A stretch of DNA of 64,000 nt from Rhizobium skierniewicense (GCF_014196515.1 NZ_JACIDV010000004.1:124001-188000), one strand, 5' to 3'; positions 37,378-48,449 are shown, counted from the first letter of the stretch. The notes: generated from the sequence alone by a model not told the origin. Program-made: numbers and translations.

Positions 37378-38259
37378 ATGATCACCATCGATAAAGCCGG
37401 AGCGTTCAAATTCGGAGATTTCACGGTCAAACGTCTGGGCTACGGCGCCATGCAACTTGCAGGGCCCGGTGTGTTTGGCCCACCGAAAGATCGTGAAAGC
37501 GCTCTTGCGGTTCTACGCGCTGCCGTGGAAGCGGGTGTCAACCACATCGATACCTCCGATTTCTACGGACCGCACATCACCAACCGGTTGATCCGCCAGG
37601 CACTTCATCCCTATCAGGACGATCTCGTCATCGTCACGAAGATCGGTGCCAAGCGTGGAGAAGACAAATCCTGGACCATCGCTTCTTCGCCTGAAGAGTT
37701 GACGAATGCCGTCCACGACAATCTTCGTAACCTCGGCCTTGACGTCATCGATGTCGTCAACCTCCGTGTCATGTTCGATGTCCATGGACCGGCAGAAGGT
37801 TCCATAGAACCGTTGCTGACGCCACTCGTAGAGTTGCAGCAGCAGGGTCTGGTTCGCCACATCGGCCTTAGCAACGTCACGCCTGCTCAGGTCGCCGAGG
37901 GGCGGGGGATCGCTGAGATTGTCTGCGTTCAGAACATGTACAATCTGGCGCATCGGCAGGATGACGCCTTGATCGACAGCTTGGCGAAGGACGGTATTGC
38001 CTATGTCCCGTTCTTTCCGCTGGGCGGCTTCAGTCCGCTTCAGTCATCGGCCCTGTCGGACGTTGCAAAGCGTTTGGAGGCAACGCCGATGCAGGTTGCT
38101 CTTGCCTGGCTTTTGCGCCGAGCGCCCAACATCCTGCTCATCCCTGGAACGTCGTCGGTCGCGCATTTGCACGAAAATCTCGCAGCAGCCGATCTCGTTC
38201 TGTCGGATGATGTCATGTCGGAGCTTAATGATGTGGCGGCTACAAATGCCGCGCACTGA
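37378..38259 (+). CDS. Aldo/keto reductase
   Basis: A 293-residue NADPH-dependent TIM-barrel oxidoreductase of the AKR family close to YdbC. The N-terminal GYGAMQLAGPGVFGPPKDRE and active-site HIDTSDFYGP (Asp and Tyr) and VTKIGAKRG (Lys) are visible; the usual catalytic His position reads VVNLRV, as in the YdbC subgroup. The substrate is unknown. The divergent LysR gene, presumably its regulator, is broken, so expression may now be constitutive or lost. Confidence 0.9.
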   Translation: MITIDKAGAFKFGDFTVKRLGYGAMQLAGPGVFGPPKDRESALAVLRAAVEAGVNHIDTSDFYGPHITNRLIRQALHPYQDDLVIVTKIGAKRGEDKSWTIASSPEELTNAVHDNLRNLGLDVIDVVNLRVMFDVHGPAEGSIEPLLTPLVELQQQGLVRHIGLSNVTPAQVAEGRGIAEIVCVQNMYNLAHRQDDALIDSLAKDGIAYVPFFPLGGFSPLQSSALSDVAKRLEATPMQVALAWLLRRAPNILLIPGTSSVAHLHENLAAADLVLSDDVMSELNDVAATNAAH

Positions 38260-38276
38260 GTGTCCAAATTGAAAAG

Positions 38277-38305
38277 GAAAAGGGCGCGTCATTGACGCGC
38301 CCTTT
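38277..38305. terminator. Bidirectional terminator between the aldo/keto reductase and carB
   Basis: Perfect stem AAAGGGCGCGTCA/TGACGCGCCCTTT between two convergent genes. Confidence 0.85.
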
Positions 38306-38327
38306 GGTATCGTGGAGATTTCCATGC

Positions 38328-41300
38328 TTACGCGAAGTAGCTTTGCAGAGGCCGTACATCCAGGTTGCCTGCCTTCAATGCCTTGATGGCGAGTGCGGCA
38401 GATTCTGCACCTGATATCGTCGTGTAATACGGCACTTTCTGCATCAGCGTTGCGCGGCGCAGGGATTTACTATCGGAGATCGCCTTGTTGCTGTCGGTGG
38501 TGTTGATGACCAGCTGAACCTGACGGTTACGGATGGCGTCTTCGATGTGCGGGCGGCCTTCCTGAACCTTGTTGATCTTCTCGGCATTGATGCCCTGTTC
38601 GGCCAGAAAGCGCTGCGTGCCACCGGTCGCAAGAACCCTGAAGCCGATTTCAACCAGATGACGGATGGCGGGCAGGACCCGTTCCTTGTCGTTGTCACGA
38701 ACGGAAACGAACACTGCACCGGAACGTGGCAGATCGACGCTCGCACCCAGCTGCGCTTTGGCGAAGGCCAGAGCGAAATCGGTATCGAGGCCCATGACTT
38801 CGCCGGTTGAGCGCATTTCAGGTCCGAGCAGAATATCGACACCAGGGAAGCGAGCAAACGGGAAGACGGCTTCCTTGACGGCAATGTGCTGGAGGTTGCG
38901 CGGGTCTGGCTTTTCGCCATAAGCCGCGATCGCCACGTCCAGCTTCTCACCCGTCATGATGCGGGCTGCGATCTTGGCAATCGGCGCGCCGATGGTCTTT
39001 GCCACGAAAGGCACGGTGCGCGAAGCACGCGGGTTGACTTCCAGGACGTAGATTTTGCCGTCCTTGATGGCATATTGCACGTTCATCAGCCCGCCGACAT
39101 TGAGCGCCTTGGCCATAGCCGTCGTCTGGCGTTCCAACTCGTCCAATACATCTTTAGACAGGGAGCGCGATGGCAGCGAGCAGGCGCTGTCGCCAGAGTG
39201 AATACCGGCTTCTTCGATGTGCTCCATGATGCCGGAAACAAAAACGTTTTCGCCATCGCATAGTGCGTCCACGTCCACTTCGACGGCGTTGGACAGGTAG
39301 CTATCGAACAGCAGCGGGTTTTTGCCCAAGAGCGTGTTGATCTGGCCGGTCTTGTCGTTGGGGTAGCGCTGCTTGATATCTTCGGGCACGAGGCCGGGAA
39401 CCGTATCGAGAAGATAGGTCTGGAGCTGGCCTTCCGAATGAATGATCTGCATGGCGCGACCACCCAGAACGTAGGACGGGCGTACGACCAGCGGGAAGCC
39501 GATTTCGGATGCGACGAGGCGGGCCTGCTCGACCGAGTAGGCGATACCGTTGTTCGGCTGGTTCAGATCGAGCTTCATCAGCAACTTCTGGAAGCGATCG
39601 CGGTCTTCGGCAAGGTCGATCATATCCGGCGCTGTGCCAAGGATCGGGATGCCGTTCTTCTCCAGCGCTTCGGCGAGCTTTAGCGGTGTCTGACCACCAA
39701 ACTGAACGATGACACCGACCAGTTCGCCCTTTTCCTGCTCGGCCCGCATGATTTCGATTACGTCTTCAGCCGTCAGCGGCTCGAAATAGAGCCGGTCGGA
39801 GGTGTCGTAATCGGTGGACACGGTCTCTGGGTTGCAGTTGATCATGATGGCTTCGAAGCCCGCATCCTTCAATGCGAAGGCGGCATGGCAGCAGCAATAA
39901 TCGAACTCGATGCCCTGGCCGATACGGTTCGGGCCACCGCCGAGGATGACGACCTTCTTGCGGTCGGATACCTGCGCTTCGGAGCGTAGCTGGCCGACGA
40001 ATGGCGTCTCGTAGGTGGAGTACATATAGGCTGTCGGCGAGGCGAATTCGGCAGCGCAGGTGTCGATGCGCTTGAAAACCGGGCGCACGTTGAGGCTGTT
40101 GCGAAGCTCGGCGACTTCCTTGGGGCGCTTCTTGGTGAGGCTTGCAAGGCGGGCGTCGGAGAAGCCCATGGCTTTCAGCGAGCGCAGGTTTTCAGCGTCC
40201 GTTGGCAGGCCGTGCTCGCGCACGCGGGCTTCCATGTCCACGATCGCCTTGAACTGGGCGATAAACCATGGATCGATCTTTGAGTTTTCATGCACTTCAG
40301 CTTCGGACATGCCCATGCGCAGCGCCTGGGCAACCATGCGCAGACGGTCTGGCGTCGGCGTGCCGATCGCGGCGCGGATGGCGTTCTTGGAGCCTTCGCC
40401 TTCTTCATAGCCGGGGATTTCGATTTCATCGAGACCGGTGAGGCCGGTTTCCAGACCGCGCAGCGCCTTCTGCATGGATTCGGCAAAGGTACGGCCAATC
40501 GCCATGACCTCACCGACCGACTTCATGGCAGTGGTCAGGATCGGCGACGCGCCCGGGAATTTCTCGAAGGCGAAGCGCGGGATCTTGGTCACGACATAGT
40601 CGATGGACGGTTCGAAGGACGCAGGCGTTGCACCGCCCGTGATGTCGTTGTCAAGTTCGTCCAGCGTGTAGCCGACAGCAAGCTTCGCCGCGACCTTGGC
40701 AATCGGGAAGCCGGTGGCCTTGGAGGCGAGCGCGGACGAGCGAGACACGCGGGGGTTCATCTCGATGACGACCAGACGGCCATCCTTCGGGTTGACCGCG
40801 AACTGCACGTTCGAGCCGCCGGTTTCCACGCCGATCTCGCGCAGGACCGCGATCGATGCGTTGCGCATCATCTGGTATTCTTTGTCGGTCAGCGTCAGGG
40901 CAGGGGCGACGGTAATCGAGTCGCCGGTGTGGACGCCCATCGGGTCGATGTTTTCGATGGAGCAGATGATGATGCAGTTGTCCGCCTTGTCGCGGACCAC
41001 TTCCATCTCATACTCCTTCCAGCCGAGAACCGATTCTTCGATCAGCACTTCGGTGGTGGGCGAGGCATCAAGACCGCCGCCGATGATTTCGAAGAATTCC
41101 GAGCGGTTATAGGCAATGCCGCCGCCGGTACCACCCATGGTGAAGGACGGGCGGATGATGGCGGGCAGACCGACGACGTCGATCGCCTGCGCGGCGACGG
41201 CAAGAGCGTGGCTGATGTAGCGCTGTTTGCGGTCGGTCTCGCCGAGGTTCCACTGGTTTTCGAGGTTGTCGAGCGCTTTGTCCAAATCCGGGCCGGAAAG

Positions 41301-41816
41301 CCTTGCTTTCAGCTCTGCGCGTGCAGCGTCATGCGTCTTGCGGTCGGCGTCCTTGATGTCGGTGGCGTTGGCCAACATCGACTTAGGCGTTTCCAGATTG
41401 ATGCGCTTCATCGCTTCGCGGAACAAGGCACGGTCTTCAGCCATGTCGATGGCTTCGGGTTTTGCGCCGATCATTTCGACATTGTAGCGGTCCAGCACAC
41501 CCATGCGCTTGAGCGAGAGCGCAGTGTTCAGCGCTGTCTGGCCGCCCATGGTTGGCAGCAGCGCGTCCGGGCGCTCCTTGGCGATGATCTTGGCAACGAC
41601 TTCCGGTGTGATCGGCTCGATGTAGGTCGCATCCGCCAGGCCAGGGTCGGTCATGATCGTTGCAGGATTGGAGTTGACGAGGATGACGCGGTAGCCTTCC
41701 TCCTTCAGCGCTTTACAGGCCTGTGTGCCGGAATAGTCGAACTCGCATGCCTGACCGATGACAATCGGACCCGCGCCGATGATAAGGATGGACTTGATAT
41801 CTTCGCGCTTCGGCAT
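38328..41816 (-). CDS. carB: Carbamoyl-phosphate synthase large subunit
   Basis: A 1162-residue subunit of glutamine-dependent carbamoyl-phosphate synthase, feeding arginine and pyrimidine synthesis. It shows the duplicated ATP-grasp synthetase halves (first starting at [21 protein letters not shown], second at [20 protein letters not shown]) and a C-terminal MGS-like allosteric domain. The ATG at 41816 is preferred; the frame is open 23 codons further. The partner carA is about 8 kb away on the same strand with unrelated genes between, so they are not one operon. Confidence 0.97.
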   Translation of the reverse strand: MPKREDIKSILIIGAGPIVIGQACEFDYSGTQACKALKEEGYRVILVNSNPATIMTDPGLADATYIEPITPEVVAKIIAKERPDALLPTMGGQTALNTALSLKRMGVLDRYNVEMIGAKPEAIDMAEDRALFREAMKRINLETPKSMLANATDIKDADRKTHDAARAELKARLSGPDLDKALDNLENQWNLGETDRKQRYISHALAVAAQAIDVVGLPAIIRPSFTMGGTGGGIAYNRSEFFEIIGGGLDASPTTEVLIEESVLGWKEYEMEVVRDKADNCIIICSIENIDPMGVHTGDSITVAPALTLTDKEYQMMRNASIAVLREIGVETGGSNVQFAVNPKDGRLVVIEMNPRVSRSSALASKATGFPIAKVAAKLAVGYTLDELDNDITGGATPASFEPSIDYVVTKIPRFAFEKFPGASPILTTAMKSVGEVMAIGRTFAESMQKALRGLETGLTGLDEIEIPGYEEGEGSKNAIRAAIGTPTPDRLRMVAQALRMGMSEAEVHENSKIDPWFIAQFKAIVDMEARVREHGLPTDAENLRSLKAMGFSDARLASLTKKRPKEVAELRNSLNVRPVFKRIDTCAAEFASPTAYMYSTYETPFVGQLRSEAQVSDRKKVVILGGGPNRIGQGIEFDYCCCHAAFALKDAGFEAIMINCNPETVSTDYDTSDRLYFEPLTAEDVIEIMRAEQEKGELVGVIVQFGGQTPLKLAEALEKNGIPILGTAPDMIDLAEDRDRFQKLLMKLDLNQPNNGIAYSVEQARLVASEIGFPLVVRPSYVLGGRAMQIIHSEGQLQTYLLDTVPGLVPEDIKQRYPNDKTGQINTLLGKNPLLFDSYLSNAVEVDVDALCDGENVFVSGIMEHIEEAGIHSGDSACSLPSRSLSKDVLDELERQTTAMAKALNVGGLMNVQYAIKDGKIYVLEVNPRASRTVPFVAKTIGAPIAKIAARIMTGEKLDVAIAAYGEKPDPRNLQHIAVKEAVFPFARFPGVDILLGPEMRSTGEVMGLDTDFALAFAKAQLGASVDLPRSGAVFVSVRDNDKERVLPAIRHLVEIGFRVLATGGTQRFLAEQGINAEKINKVQEGRPHIEDAIRNRQVQLVINTTDSNKAISDSKSLRRATLMQKVPYYTTISGAESAALAIKALKAGNLDVRPLQSYFA

Positions 41817-42075
41817 AGCTCTCGTTCCGCTTTTTTGTTGCGCAAAAAACCGGCCACGATGAATCATCACCGGTCGGGCGCGCAATTCAGATGTTTTCAG
41901 GCTAGAAGCGGCTTATAGGCAAATGTTTTGGCGAACGGAACCCTGAATCTTCGGTTTCTGACAGGAAAATTAGTCCTCTCTATACATGCGTTGCGGGATG
42001 ATCCTTTCCGCTTGTAAAAACGTAGAGTTATTTGAATGAATTACGTTGGTTTCTAAAACAATAGAACAGGGCACC

Positions 42076-42744
42076 ATGATCACCGTCCATTACCTCGAAA
42101 ATTCCCGCGCACACCGCATTCTCTGGCTGCTTGAGGAGCTCGGTCTTGACTATGACGTCAAAACCTACGCCCGAGGGCCCGACATGCGCGCGCCCAGGAG
42201 CCTCAAAGCGGTGCATCCACTCGGCAAATCTCCTGTTATCGAAGATGGCGGCAAGATATACGCGGAAAGCGGGGCCATCATCGAATATCTGATTGATACC
42301 TATGGAAAGGGCGCCTTCAGACCCGAGAAGGGCGGGGACGACTACAGACGCTACGTCTACTGGCTGCACTATGCCGAGGGATCAGCCATGCCGTTGTTGT
42401 TGTTGAAGCTCTTGTTCTCGCGCATACCCAGCCAGGTTCCGTTCTTCCTGCGGCCCGTGGCGCAGCTGATTTCGAAAGGCGTTTCCAGCAAACTCGTCGA
42501 TCCGCAACTGGCAGACCATACGGCCTATTGGGAAGCGGAGCTCGCCAGGGACGGTTTTTTTGCCGGAGGCGAGTTGACGGGTGCCGATATAGCCATGAGC
42601 TTTCCGGTGGAAGCAGCCATGAGCCGTGCAGCGGGTGCGGCCGATCAGCCGGGGATCCGGCGCTTCCTCGAAACCATCCGCGCACGGCCCGCTTACCAGC
42701 GCGCGCTGAAAAAGGGCGGGGCCTATGTGTTCTCGCAAAGTTGA
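42076..42744 (+). CDS. Glutathione S-transferase
   Basis: A 222-residue GST: thioredoxin-like N-terminal domain (TVHYLENSRAHRILWLLEELGLDY; VHPLGKSPVIEDGGKIYAESGAIIEYL near residues 50-78) and an all-helical C-terminal domain with GADIAMSFPVE. It conjugates or reduces electrophiles with glutathione; the substrate is not known. The ATG at 42076 follows an AGGG; an open frame 30 bp upstream lacks similarity. Confidence 0.9.
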   Translation: MITVHYLENSRAHRILWLLEELGLDYDVKTYARGPDMRAPRSLKAVHPLGKSPVIEDGGKIYAESGAIIEYLIDTYGKGAFRPEKGGDDYRRYVYWLHYAEGSAMPLLLLKLLFSRIPSQVPFFLRPVAQLISKGVSSKLVDPQLADHTAYWEAELARDGFFAGGELTGADIAMSFPVEAAMSRAAGAADQPGIRRFLETIRARPAYQRALKKGGAYVFSQS

Positions 42745-42803
42745 TGTCGGGGAACGGATTGCTCTCGTTTGCGTTATAGCGTCGCATTCATGGGGAGACT
42801 GGC

Positions 42804-43697
42804 ATGCAGTGGCGCGGGCGGCGACAATCCGACAATATTGAAGATAGACGTGGCATGTCAGCGGGTAGCGGTGGCGGTGGTTTCCGCCTGCCGACCGGTG
42901 GCGGTCGGGGCGGCGGCATCGGTATTGGCGGCCTTGTCGTCATTCTGCTGATCAGCTGGGCGCTTGGCATCAACCCCTTGACGCTTCTGTCTGGGGGCGA
43001 CGTTTCCACTGATAGCGGTAGCCAGCAGAGCACCGGAACGCGGCCTCAGGGTCAGTCCAGCGACGATACCACCGCCTTTGTCAGAACCGTCCTAGCTGAG
43101 ACGGAAGATACCTGGGGTAAGATTTTCGCCGCGTCGAACGAAACCTATGAAAAGCCCACTCTGGTTCTGTTCGCAGGCCAGGTGCGCTCGGGTTGCGGAA
43201 CCGCATCTTCGGCCAGCGGCCCATTCTATTGCCCGCAGGACCGCAAGGTCTATCTGGATACCAATTTCTTCCGCGAACTCGATCAGCGCTTCGGTGCATC
43301 CGGCGACTTCGCCCAGGCCTACGTGATCGCGCATGAGGTTGGTCACCACATCCAGAACCTGACCGGCGTCTTGCCCGAGTTCAACCGTCAGCGACAGGGC
43401 ATGAGTGAAACCGATGCCAACAAGATGTCGGTGCGCGTTGAGTTGCAGGCGGATTGTTACGCTGGTATCTGGGGCAAATCCACCCAGCAGAAGGGTCTTC
43501 TGGAAACGGGTGATCTGGAAGAGGCTCTGAACGCCGCACACCAGATTGGCGACGATACGCTTCAGAAGCAGTCGCAGGGCTATGTCGTGCCTGACAGTTT
43601 CAATCACGGGACATCCGCCCAGCGCGCCGAGTGGTTCCGCCGTGGCTTCGACAAAGGTCGTATCGAAGATTGCGATACGTTCTCTGCAGAGATCTGA
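42804..43697 (+). CDS. Neutral zinc metallopeptidase (YpfJ family)
   Basis: A 297-residue membrane-anchored protein: Gly-rich cytoplasmic N-terminus (about 22-40), a single transmembrane segment about 40-57, and a periplasmic peptidase domain about 85-290 with HEVGHHIQ near residue 176 and a downstream ELQADCYAGIW carrying the third zinc ligand. Relatives are of unknown physiological substrate. GGGGAG lies upstream of the start. Confidence 0.9.
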   Translation: MQWRGRRQSDNIEDRRGMSAGSGGGGFRLPTGGGRGGGIGIGGLVVILLISWALGINPLTLLSGGDVSTDSGSQQSTGTRPQGQSSDDTTAFVRTVLAETEDTWGKIFAASNETYEKPTLVLFAGQVRSGCGTASSASGPFYCPQDRKVYLDTNFFRELDQRFGASGDFAQAYVIAHEVGHHIQNLTGVLPEFNRQRQGMSETDANKMSVRVELQADCYAGIWGKSTQQKGLLETGDLEEALNAAHQIGDDTLQKQSQGYVVPDSFNHGTSAQRAEWFRRGFDKGRIEDCDTFSAEI

Positions 43698-43701
43698 TAT
43701 C

Positions 43702-44184
43702 TCAGGCCAAAATCAAGGCGGTTACATACATTCCCAGCGCGAATACGGTGTGCGCAATGAGGTTCAGAGCGCGCACTTTGGTCGGGTTGGGCGTCTTGGA
43801 CGCCGCCCAACCGATGCCAAGGCCGGGCTGAAGCAGAAACCAGCCAGCGCCGACCGTCAAGATGCCGACGATCCACGGCAGCAGGAACGATGGTTTCGCA
43901 AACCAGCCACTGGGTACGATCATCGCGAGAATGACCCCATAGAGAATGCCGACGGCATAATGGGATGCCCAGCCAAGCGCGGTTTCGTGCTCATAGGGGA
44001 TCGCGGTCGCGATACTGTCGTGGAAGACTTTGCCGTTGGGCAGATGCCAGAACCACCTGCCAACCGGACCCCAATTCGGTGCAGGCTGCCGGAACATGCG
44101 ATGCAGGATGATCGCCCAGATATCCATGAACATGGTGCCACCGATGCCCATCATCGTGCCACGCCATATGATCTCCCACAGCAT
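43702..44184 (-). CDS. DUF2938 family membrane protein
   Basis: A 160-residue protein with four hydrophobic segments. The N-terminal GTMMGIGGTMFMDIWAIILHR, the central GRWFWHLPNGKVFHDSI and GWASHYAVGILYG fit the DUF2938 pattern. The ATG at 44184 has GGGGGAG seven bases upstream. Function unknown. It converges on the zinc peptidase with a 4-bp gap. Confidence 0.82.
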   Translation of the reverse strand: MLWEIIWRGTMMGIGGTMFMDIWAIILHRMFRQPAPNWGPVGRWFWHLPNGKVFHDSIATAIPYEHETALGWASHYAVGILYGVILAMIVPSGWFAKPSFLLPWIVGILTVGAGWFLLQPGLGIGWAASKTPNPTKVRALNLIAHTVFALGMYVTALILA

Positions 44185-44260
44185 CGAGCTCCCCCGGCGA
44201 CTCACGATCTTCCTCGCAAATCTGTCGGTTTTCGTCGATCTGCACAAGGTGGGGTGGATA

Positions 44261-44298
44261 AACAAAAGAGGCGTGACCGATAACAGGTCACGCCTCTC
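44261..44298 (-). terminator. Terminator of the chemoreceptor gene
   Basis: Stem GAGGCGTGACC/GGTCACGCCTC; read leftward it is followed by TTTTGTTT. Confidence 0.82.
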
Positions 44299-44320
44299 TT
44301 TGCTCAACAGGAAGTACTGA

Positions 44321-46486
44321 TCAGGCCGCGCGACTGTAGCCAGTACGGGCGTTTTGCTGGCTGTTTGCCAGTTTGAACTGTGCCAGCAGATCGTTCAATG
44401 CCGCTGCTTCGGAGGCAAGGCCATGGCTTGCAGCGGTCTGTTCCTCAACCATGGCGGCATTTTGCTGCGTGCCCTGGTCAATGGTATTGATGGCCGTATT
44501 GATTTCCTGCAAACCGGTGGACTGCTCCCGCGAGGCAAGCACGATGGCGTTGATATGCTGGTTGATTTCCTGCACTTCGGCCACGATTGTTTCAAGCGCC
44601 TTGCCAGCGTTGCCGACCAGCGAAACACCGGCTTCGACCTGGGTCGTCGATGCGCTGATCAACGTCTTGATCTCCTTGGCAGCGTTTGCAGAACGCTGGG
44701 CCAGTTCGCGCACTTCCTGTGCAACGACCGCAAAGCCCTTACCCGCTTCGCCGGCCCGCGCTGCTTCAACACCAGCGTTCAGAGCCAACAGATTGGTCTG
44801 GAAGGCGATCTCGTCGATGACGCCGATGATCTTGGAGATGCCGGAAGAAGACTGCTCGATGCCTTCCATCGCTTTTACAGCATCGCCAACGACCACGCCG
44901 GATTGTTCGGCATTGGTACGGGCACGTTCCACCAGACGTCCGACTTCTTCCGCGCGTTTGGCAGAGTCCTTGACGGTCGTGGTGATTTCTTCGAGTGCCG
45001 CGGCGGTTTGTTCCACCGAGGCTGCCTGCTGTTCGGTCCGCTTGGCCAAATCGTCGGCCGACTGGCGGATTTCGCTGGCACCGGCGTCGATGGCGCGGGC
45101 GTTCTGGCCAACGGTGACAAGCGCGCCATTCAGCTTGCTGATCGAGCCGTTGAAATCTTCACGCAGCCGGTCGATATGCGCCACGAACGGCGTATTGATA
45201 CGGTAATCCATGTGGCCATCCGAAAGATGGGCGAGGCCTTCCGCCAATGCGCTGACGGCGAACTGGATATCGGCCGTGTCCCTCGCGGCAGTCCTCTCGC
45301 GCTCGCCGCGCTCGTGTTCCGAGAGATTGCGGGTCTGCTCTGCGTCACCTTCCAGACGCAGGCGCTCTTGCGCATTGGTGCGGAACACGGAGACAGCTGC
45401 CGCCATGGAACCGATCTGGTCCGTACGCTCCTGGCCAGGGATGGTCGCGTCAAGGTTGCCGGCAGCGAGCTCATCCATCGCGGCAGTCATCTGCGTTACG
45501 GGTCTGATCACAAGGCTGTTTACGAGGAATGCGAGGAAAGCAATCATACCGGCAACCGCGAGACCTGTGGCGATCACCGCTGCGATCCGGAACTGCGTTA
45601 TGGATGCGAATGCCGTCTTGCTGTCGATCACAAGACCAACAGACCATTCAACGTTTGGAAGACCAGGAACGGGAAGGAAGCTCGTGATCTTGTCTGCACC
45701 GCCGATTTCGGTTTGCGAAACGGCCTGGGAAATCTTAGGCGTCGCGACAGGGAAGAGATCGGTCAGCGTCTTGTTGATCAGCGATACGTCCGGGTGAATC
45801 AGGATCTTGCCATCCTTGTTGACCAGAAACGCATAGCCTTCATTGCCTGCATCGATAGAGCTGATCATGGAAACCAGTGTCGTCAGCAGGAAGTCGCTTG
45901 CAGCTACGCCGACCAGCTTGCCGTCACGTTTGACCGGAACGGCCGCGCTGACGACGAGCTTGCCTGTGCTGGCATCGACATAGGGTTCGGTCAACACTGT
46001 CGAGTTTGCTTTGACAGCGGCCTGATACCAAGGGCGCTGTCGCGCATCGTAGCCGTCGCGCATCTTTTGGGCAGGAAAATTGTTATAAGCGCCCGCTTCA
46101 TCTCCGAAATAGGCGGATTTGAACTCGCGTGCCAGAATGTCGTTTTGCAACAGAAGGTCTAGCCGTTCCTGTGTGGTCGCCTTGGTCATTGCCGCGCCAA
46201 CCATTTCCGTCATCATCACGCGACCGTTCAGCCAGTTGGCGATGCTCTGGGCGGACTGCTTACCGGCGGCGTTGATCTTGTCTTCGACGAAATTGTTGGC
46301 TGCGTCGCGCTGGAGGCCGTCGATGTAAACCGAAAAACCTGCGAAGGCGGCGACAACAACGCAGGACGCCGCCACGACGATCCGCGTCATCAAATTGGAT
46401 TTTTTGGGCAATTTCTGAACCTTGGAAAGACCGGCCCTGCCGGGTTTTGATGCGAACATGCCTATGGCGATCACGGCGTGCCTCAT
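44321..46486 (-). CDS. Methyl-accepting chemotaxis protein with a dCache-type sensor
   Basis: A transmembrane chemoreceptor of about 721 residues: transmembrane segment about 35-55, a periplasmic double-Cache sensor about 60-300 ([39 protein letters not shown]), a second transmembrane segment about 305-330, a HAMP, and the MCP signalling domain with the conserved hairpin [31 protein letters not shown] near residue 570. Cache ligands are often amino acids or organic acids; none can be named. The start is uncertain, with ATG at 46486 or the internal MFASKPG ten codons later. Confidence 0.9.
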   Translation of the reverse strand: MRHAVIAIGMFASKPGRAGLSKVQKLPKKSNLMTRIVVAASCVVVAAFAGFSVYIDGLQRDAANNFVEDKINAAGKQSAQSIANWLNGRVMMTEMVGAAMTKATTQERLDLLLQNDILAREFKSAYFGDEAGAYNNFPAQKMRDGYDARQRPWYQAAVKANSTVLTEPYVDASTGKLVVSAAVPVKRDGKLVGVAASDFLLTTLVSMISSIDAGNEGYAFLVNKDGKILIHPDVSLINKTLTDLFPVATPKISQAVSQTEIGGADKITSFLPVPGLPNVEWSVGLVIDSKTAFASITQFRIAAVIATGLAVAGMIAFLAFLVNSLVIRPVTQMTAAMDELAAGNLDATIPGQERTDQIGSMAAAVSVFRTNAQERLRLEGDAEQTRNLSEHERGERERTAARDTADIQFAVSALAEGLAHLSDGHMDYRINTPFVAHIDRLREDFNGSISKLNGALVTVGQNARAIDAGASEIRQSADDLAKRTEQQAASVEQTAAALEEITTTVKDSAKRAEEVGRLVERARTNAEQSGVVVGDAVKAMEGIEQSSSGISKIIGVIDEIAFQTNLLALNAGVEAARAGEAGKGFAVVAQEVRELAQRSANAAKEIKTLISASTTQVEAGVSLVGNAGKALETIVAEVQEINQHINAIVLASREQSTGLQEINTAINTIDQGTQQNAAMVEEQTAASHGLASEAAALNDLLAQFKLANSQQNARTGYSRAA

Positions 46487-46617
46487 GCACCCAAATATTT
46501 TTTATTTCGGTGGAACCTTTATCGGGCAAGCGTAAACAAAGTTTGCAAGCCTTAAACATGAGGACACAAAGAATTTCTTAAAGCATTGTTTTGTCGAAAA
46601 TAAATTAATTTTAGGGC

Positions 46618-46718
46618 ATGGTTATACTGTCAATATCCTGTGCTTGCGCCTTCGCTGCAAATGACATAACCAGACGTCGAGCCGCTTGTCTCGCGTTAGA
46701 GAAGCGGCTTTTGTTTTT
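46618..46718 (+). promoter_or_regulatory. Candidate transcription-attenuating leader of the MATE gene
   Basis: Between the divergent chemoreceptor and MATE genes, so no rightward upstream gene exists. A closing stem GGTTAT.../...ATAACC (46619-46670) precedes a terminator-like hairpin AGCCGCTT-G-TCT/AGA-G-AAGCGGCT (46680-46709) with TTTTGTTTTT, followed directly by the GAGGTG ribosome site of the MATE gene. An in-frame 35-codon leader ORF (46618-46725) also spans it. I could not match it to a known riboswitch. Confidence 0.5.
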
Positions 46719-46729
46719 GAGGTGATGTC

Positions 46730-48127
46730 ATGTCTTCGTCGGTTGCGGTCGAAAAAAATCCCGTCCCATTGCAGTCTTGGGGCGCGCATTTGCGAGCCAC
46801 GCTTGCGCTGGGAATTCCGTTGATTGGGGCACAGTTGGCGCAGCTTGGAATTCATACCACTGATATGATCATCGTCGGCCAGCTGGGCGCTGAAAAACTG
46901 GCTGCCATGGTTCTTGCCGGCCAATTTTATTTCGTCGTTTTCATTTTCGGCTCCGGCTTCTCCGTCGCTGTGGTGCCGATGGTGGCCAACGCCTATGGGC
47001 AGGGTGATGCCACAACCGCGCGACGTGCTCTGCGCATGGGAATGTGGGTGGCGACGGTGTACTGGTTACTGACCCTGCCACTATTCCTCAAGGCTGAAAG
47101 CATCCTCTTGGCGCTTGGTCAGAATCCGGCAGTCTCGGCGCAGACAGGACAGTATCTGGCCATCGCGCAGTTTGGTCTTCTGCCAGCGCTTCTGTTTTAT
47201 GTTATGCGCGGCCTCGTGAGTGCCATAGGACGCGCTGGCATCATTTTGTATGCCACCATTGCCATGTTGGTCATCAACGGGTTCCTGGCCTACGCTCTGG
47301 TTCTTGGCCATTTCGGATTTCCTGCGTTGGGAATGCTGGGCGCCGCTTTTGCCGCCATCATCGTTAACGCCTTCAGCCTGCTTTTCATCGTCGTCTATAT
47401 CCAGACACGGGAGGAAACCCGGCGCTATGAGCTTTTCGTGCGGTTCTGGAAGCCGGATTTTCACGCTTTATGGGAGGTTATCCGTCTCGGCTTGCCCATC
47501 AGTGTCACCATCCTTGCGGAAGTCACGCTGTTTTCGGCAGCGTCCATTCTCATGGGCCAGATCGGCACCCTGGAACTGGCCGCTCACGGCATTGCGTTGC
47601 AACTGGCATCCATTGCCTTCATGATTCCGCTCGGCCTTTCTCAGGCCGCCACCGTGCGGGTGGGGGTGGCACATGGGCAGAGCGATTATCCAAACCTCGT
47701 GCGTGCGGCGGTAACCGTCTATGGCGTGGCGTGCCTCATCGCAGCGTCGGGTGGTCTCTTCTTTGCGCTCGCTCCTCAATATCTGGCCAGTTGGTTCCTC
47801 GATCCGAGTTTGCCGGGTGCGCCCGACGTTCTCGCCTATGCCAGCACATTGGTCATCATCGCCGGTGTGTTTCAGCTGGTGGATGGCATGCAAGCGGTTG
47901 CGGCCGGTCTGCTGCGGGGCCTGAAGGATGCGCGCGTACCAATGATCCTGGCGCTGATTTCCTATTGGCCCATTGGTCTGGCACTGGCCTGGGTCGCCGC
48001 GTTTCCACTCGGCTTCGGCGGGCCGGGTGTCTGGTTCGGTTTCGTATTCGGTCTTTCGACCGCAGCCATTCTCCTCACCACACGTTTTTACCTGATGGTG
48101 AAGCGTGAAATGCAAGCGCCTATCTAA
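46730..48127 (+). CDS. MATE-family multidrug efflux transporter (NorM type)
   Basis: A 465-residue inner-membrane antiporter with about twelve hydrophobic segments; the motifs GIPLIGAQLAQLGIHTTDMIIVGQLG near residue 25 and VLGHFGFPALGMLGAA in the middle are typical of the NorM subgroup, which exports cationic drugs and metabolites using H+ or Na+. The ATG at 46730 follows GAGGTG, which itself follows a terminator-like hairpin, suggesting attenuation. The 3' flank is the AT-rich duplicated region. Confidence 0.93.
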   Translation: MSSSVAVEKNPVPLQSWGAHLRATLALGIPLIGAQLAQLGIHTTDMIIVGQLGAEKLAAMVLAGQFYFVVFIFGSGFSVAVVPMVANAYGQGDATTARRALRMGMWVATVYWLLTLPLFLKAESILLALGQNPAVSAQTGQYLAIAQFGLLPALLFYVMRGLVSAIGRAGIILYATIAMLVINGFLAYALVLGHFGFPALGMLGAAFAAIIVNAFSLLFIVVYIQTREETRRYELFVRFWKPDFHALWEVIRLGLPISVTILAEVTLFSAASILMGQIGTLELAAHGIALQLASIAFMIPLGLSQAATVRVGVAHGQSDYPNLVRAAVTVYGVACLIAASGGLFFALAPQYLASWFLDPSLPGAPDVLAYASTLVIIAGVFQLVDGMQAVAAGLLRGLKDARVPMILALISYWPIGLALAWVAAFPLGFGGPGVWFGFVFGLSTAAILLTTRFYLMVKREMQAPI

Positions 48128-48242
48128 GATTTTATCTTTTCAATCTTGACGAGTAAAAATAAATATTGCAACCTTTTTTCATCCGTTGGCCATTTCTATT
48201 TTCCCGGCGGATTTGAGTGTTAAATCAAAAAGGAATATTAAA

Positions 48243-48449
48243 ATGATTGCAGATGCTATTCAGGACTTTGATGGTGCTCTTCACGTGCAGCAAAGCGCTG
48301 CACAGATCGCCACCATGACTGCTGCCGACGAGCGCCCTGTTTCGGTTGGGCTGACAGATATCCGCCGCATAGAAAAAGACGGCAAACTGGAGTTTCAGCT
48401 TGCTGCGACAGCGGAGCCGTCGCCCTCCAACCCTGCTCCAGGTAGTTAA
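48243..48449 (+). CDS. Small unknown protein, copy 1 of duplicated pair
   Basis: A 68-residue protein beginning MIADAIQDFDGALHVQQS, with no signal peptide or membrane segment. AAAAAGGA precedes the ATG eight bases upstream; the frame is open further upstream but that part lies in the conserved leader. The two copies differ mainly at synonymous positions through residue 55 (residue changes M/V, T/I, L/P, I/V), which supports real coding, while the Pro/Ser-rich tails diverge. I recognise no family. Confidence 0.65.
   Translation: MIADAIQDFDGALHVQQSAAQIATMTAADERPVSVGLTDIRRIEKDGKLEFQLAATAEPSPSNPAPGS

Noticed and set aside
40290..41918. A 542-codon rightward open frame inside carB
   Set aside because: Antisense shadow of carB, rich in Arg/Asp/Val/Gly with no family features.
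44354..46162. A 602-codon rightward open frame opposite the chemoreceptor
   Set aside because: Antisense shadow; the leftward frame has complete Cache-HAMP-MCP architecture.
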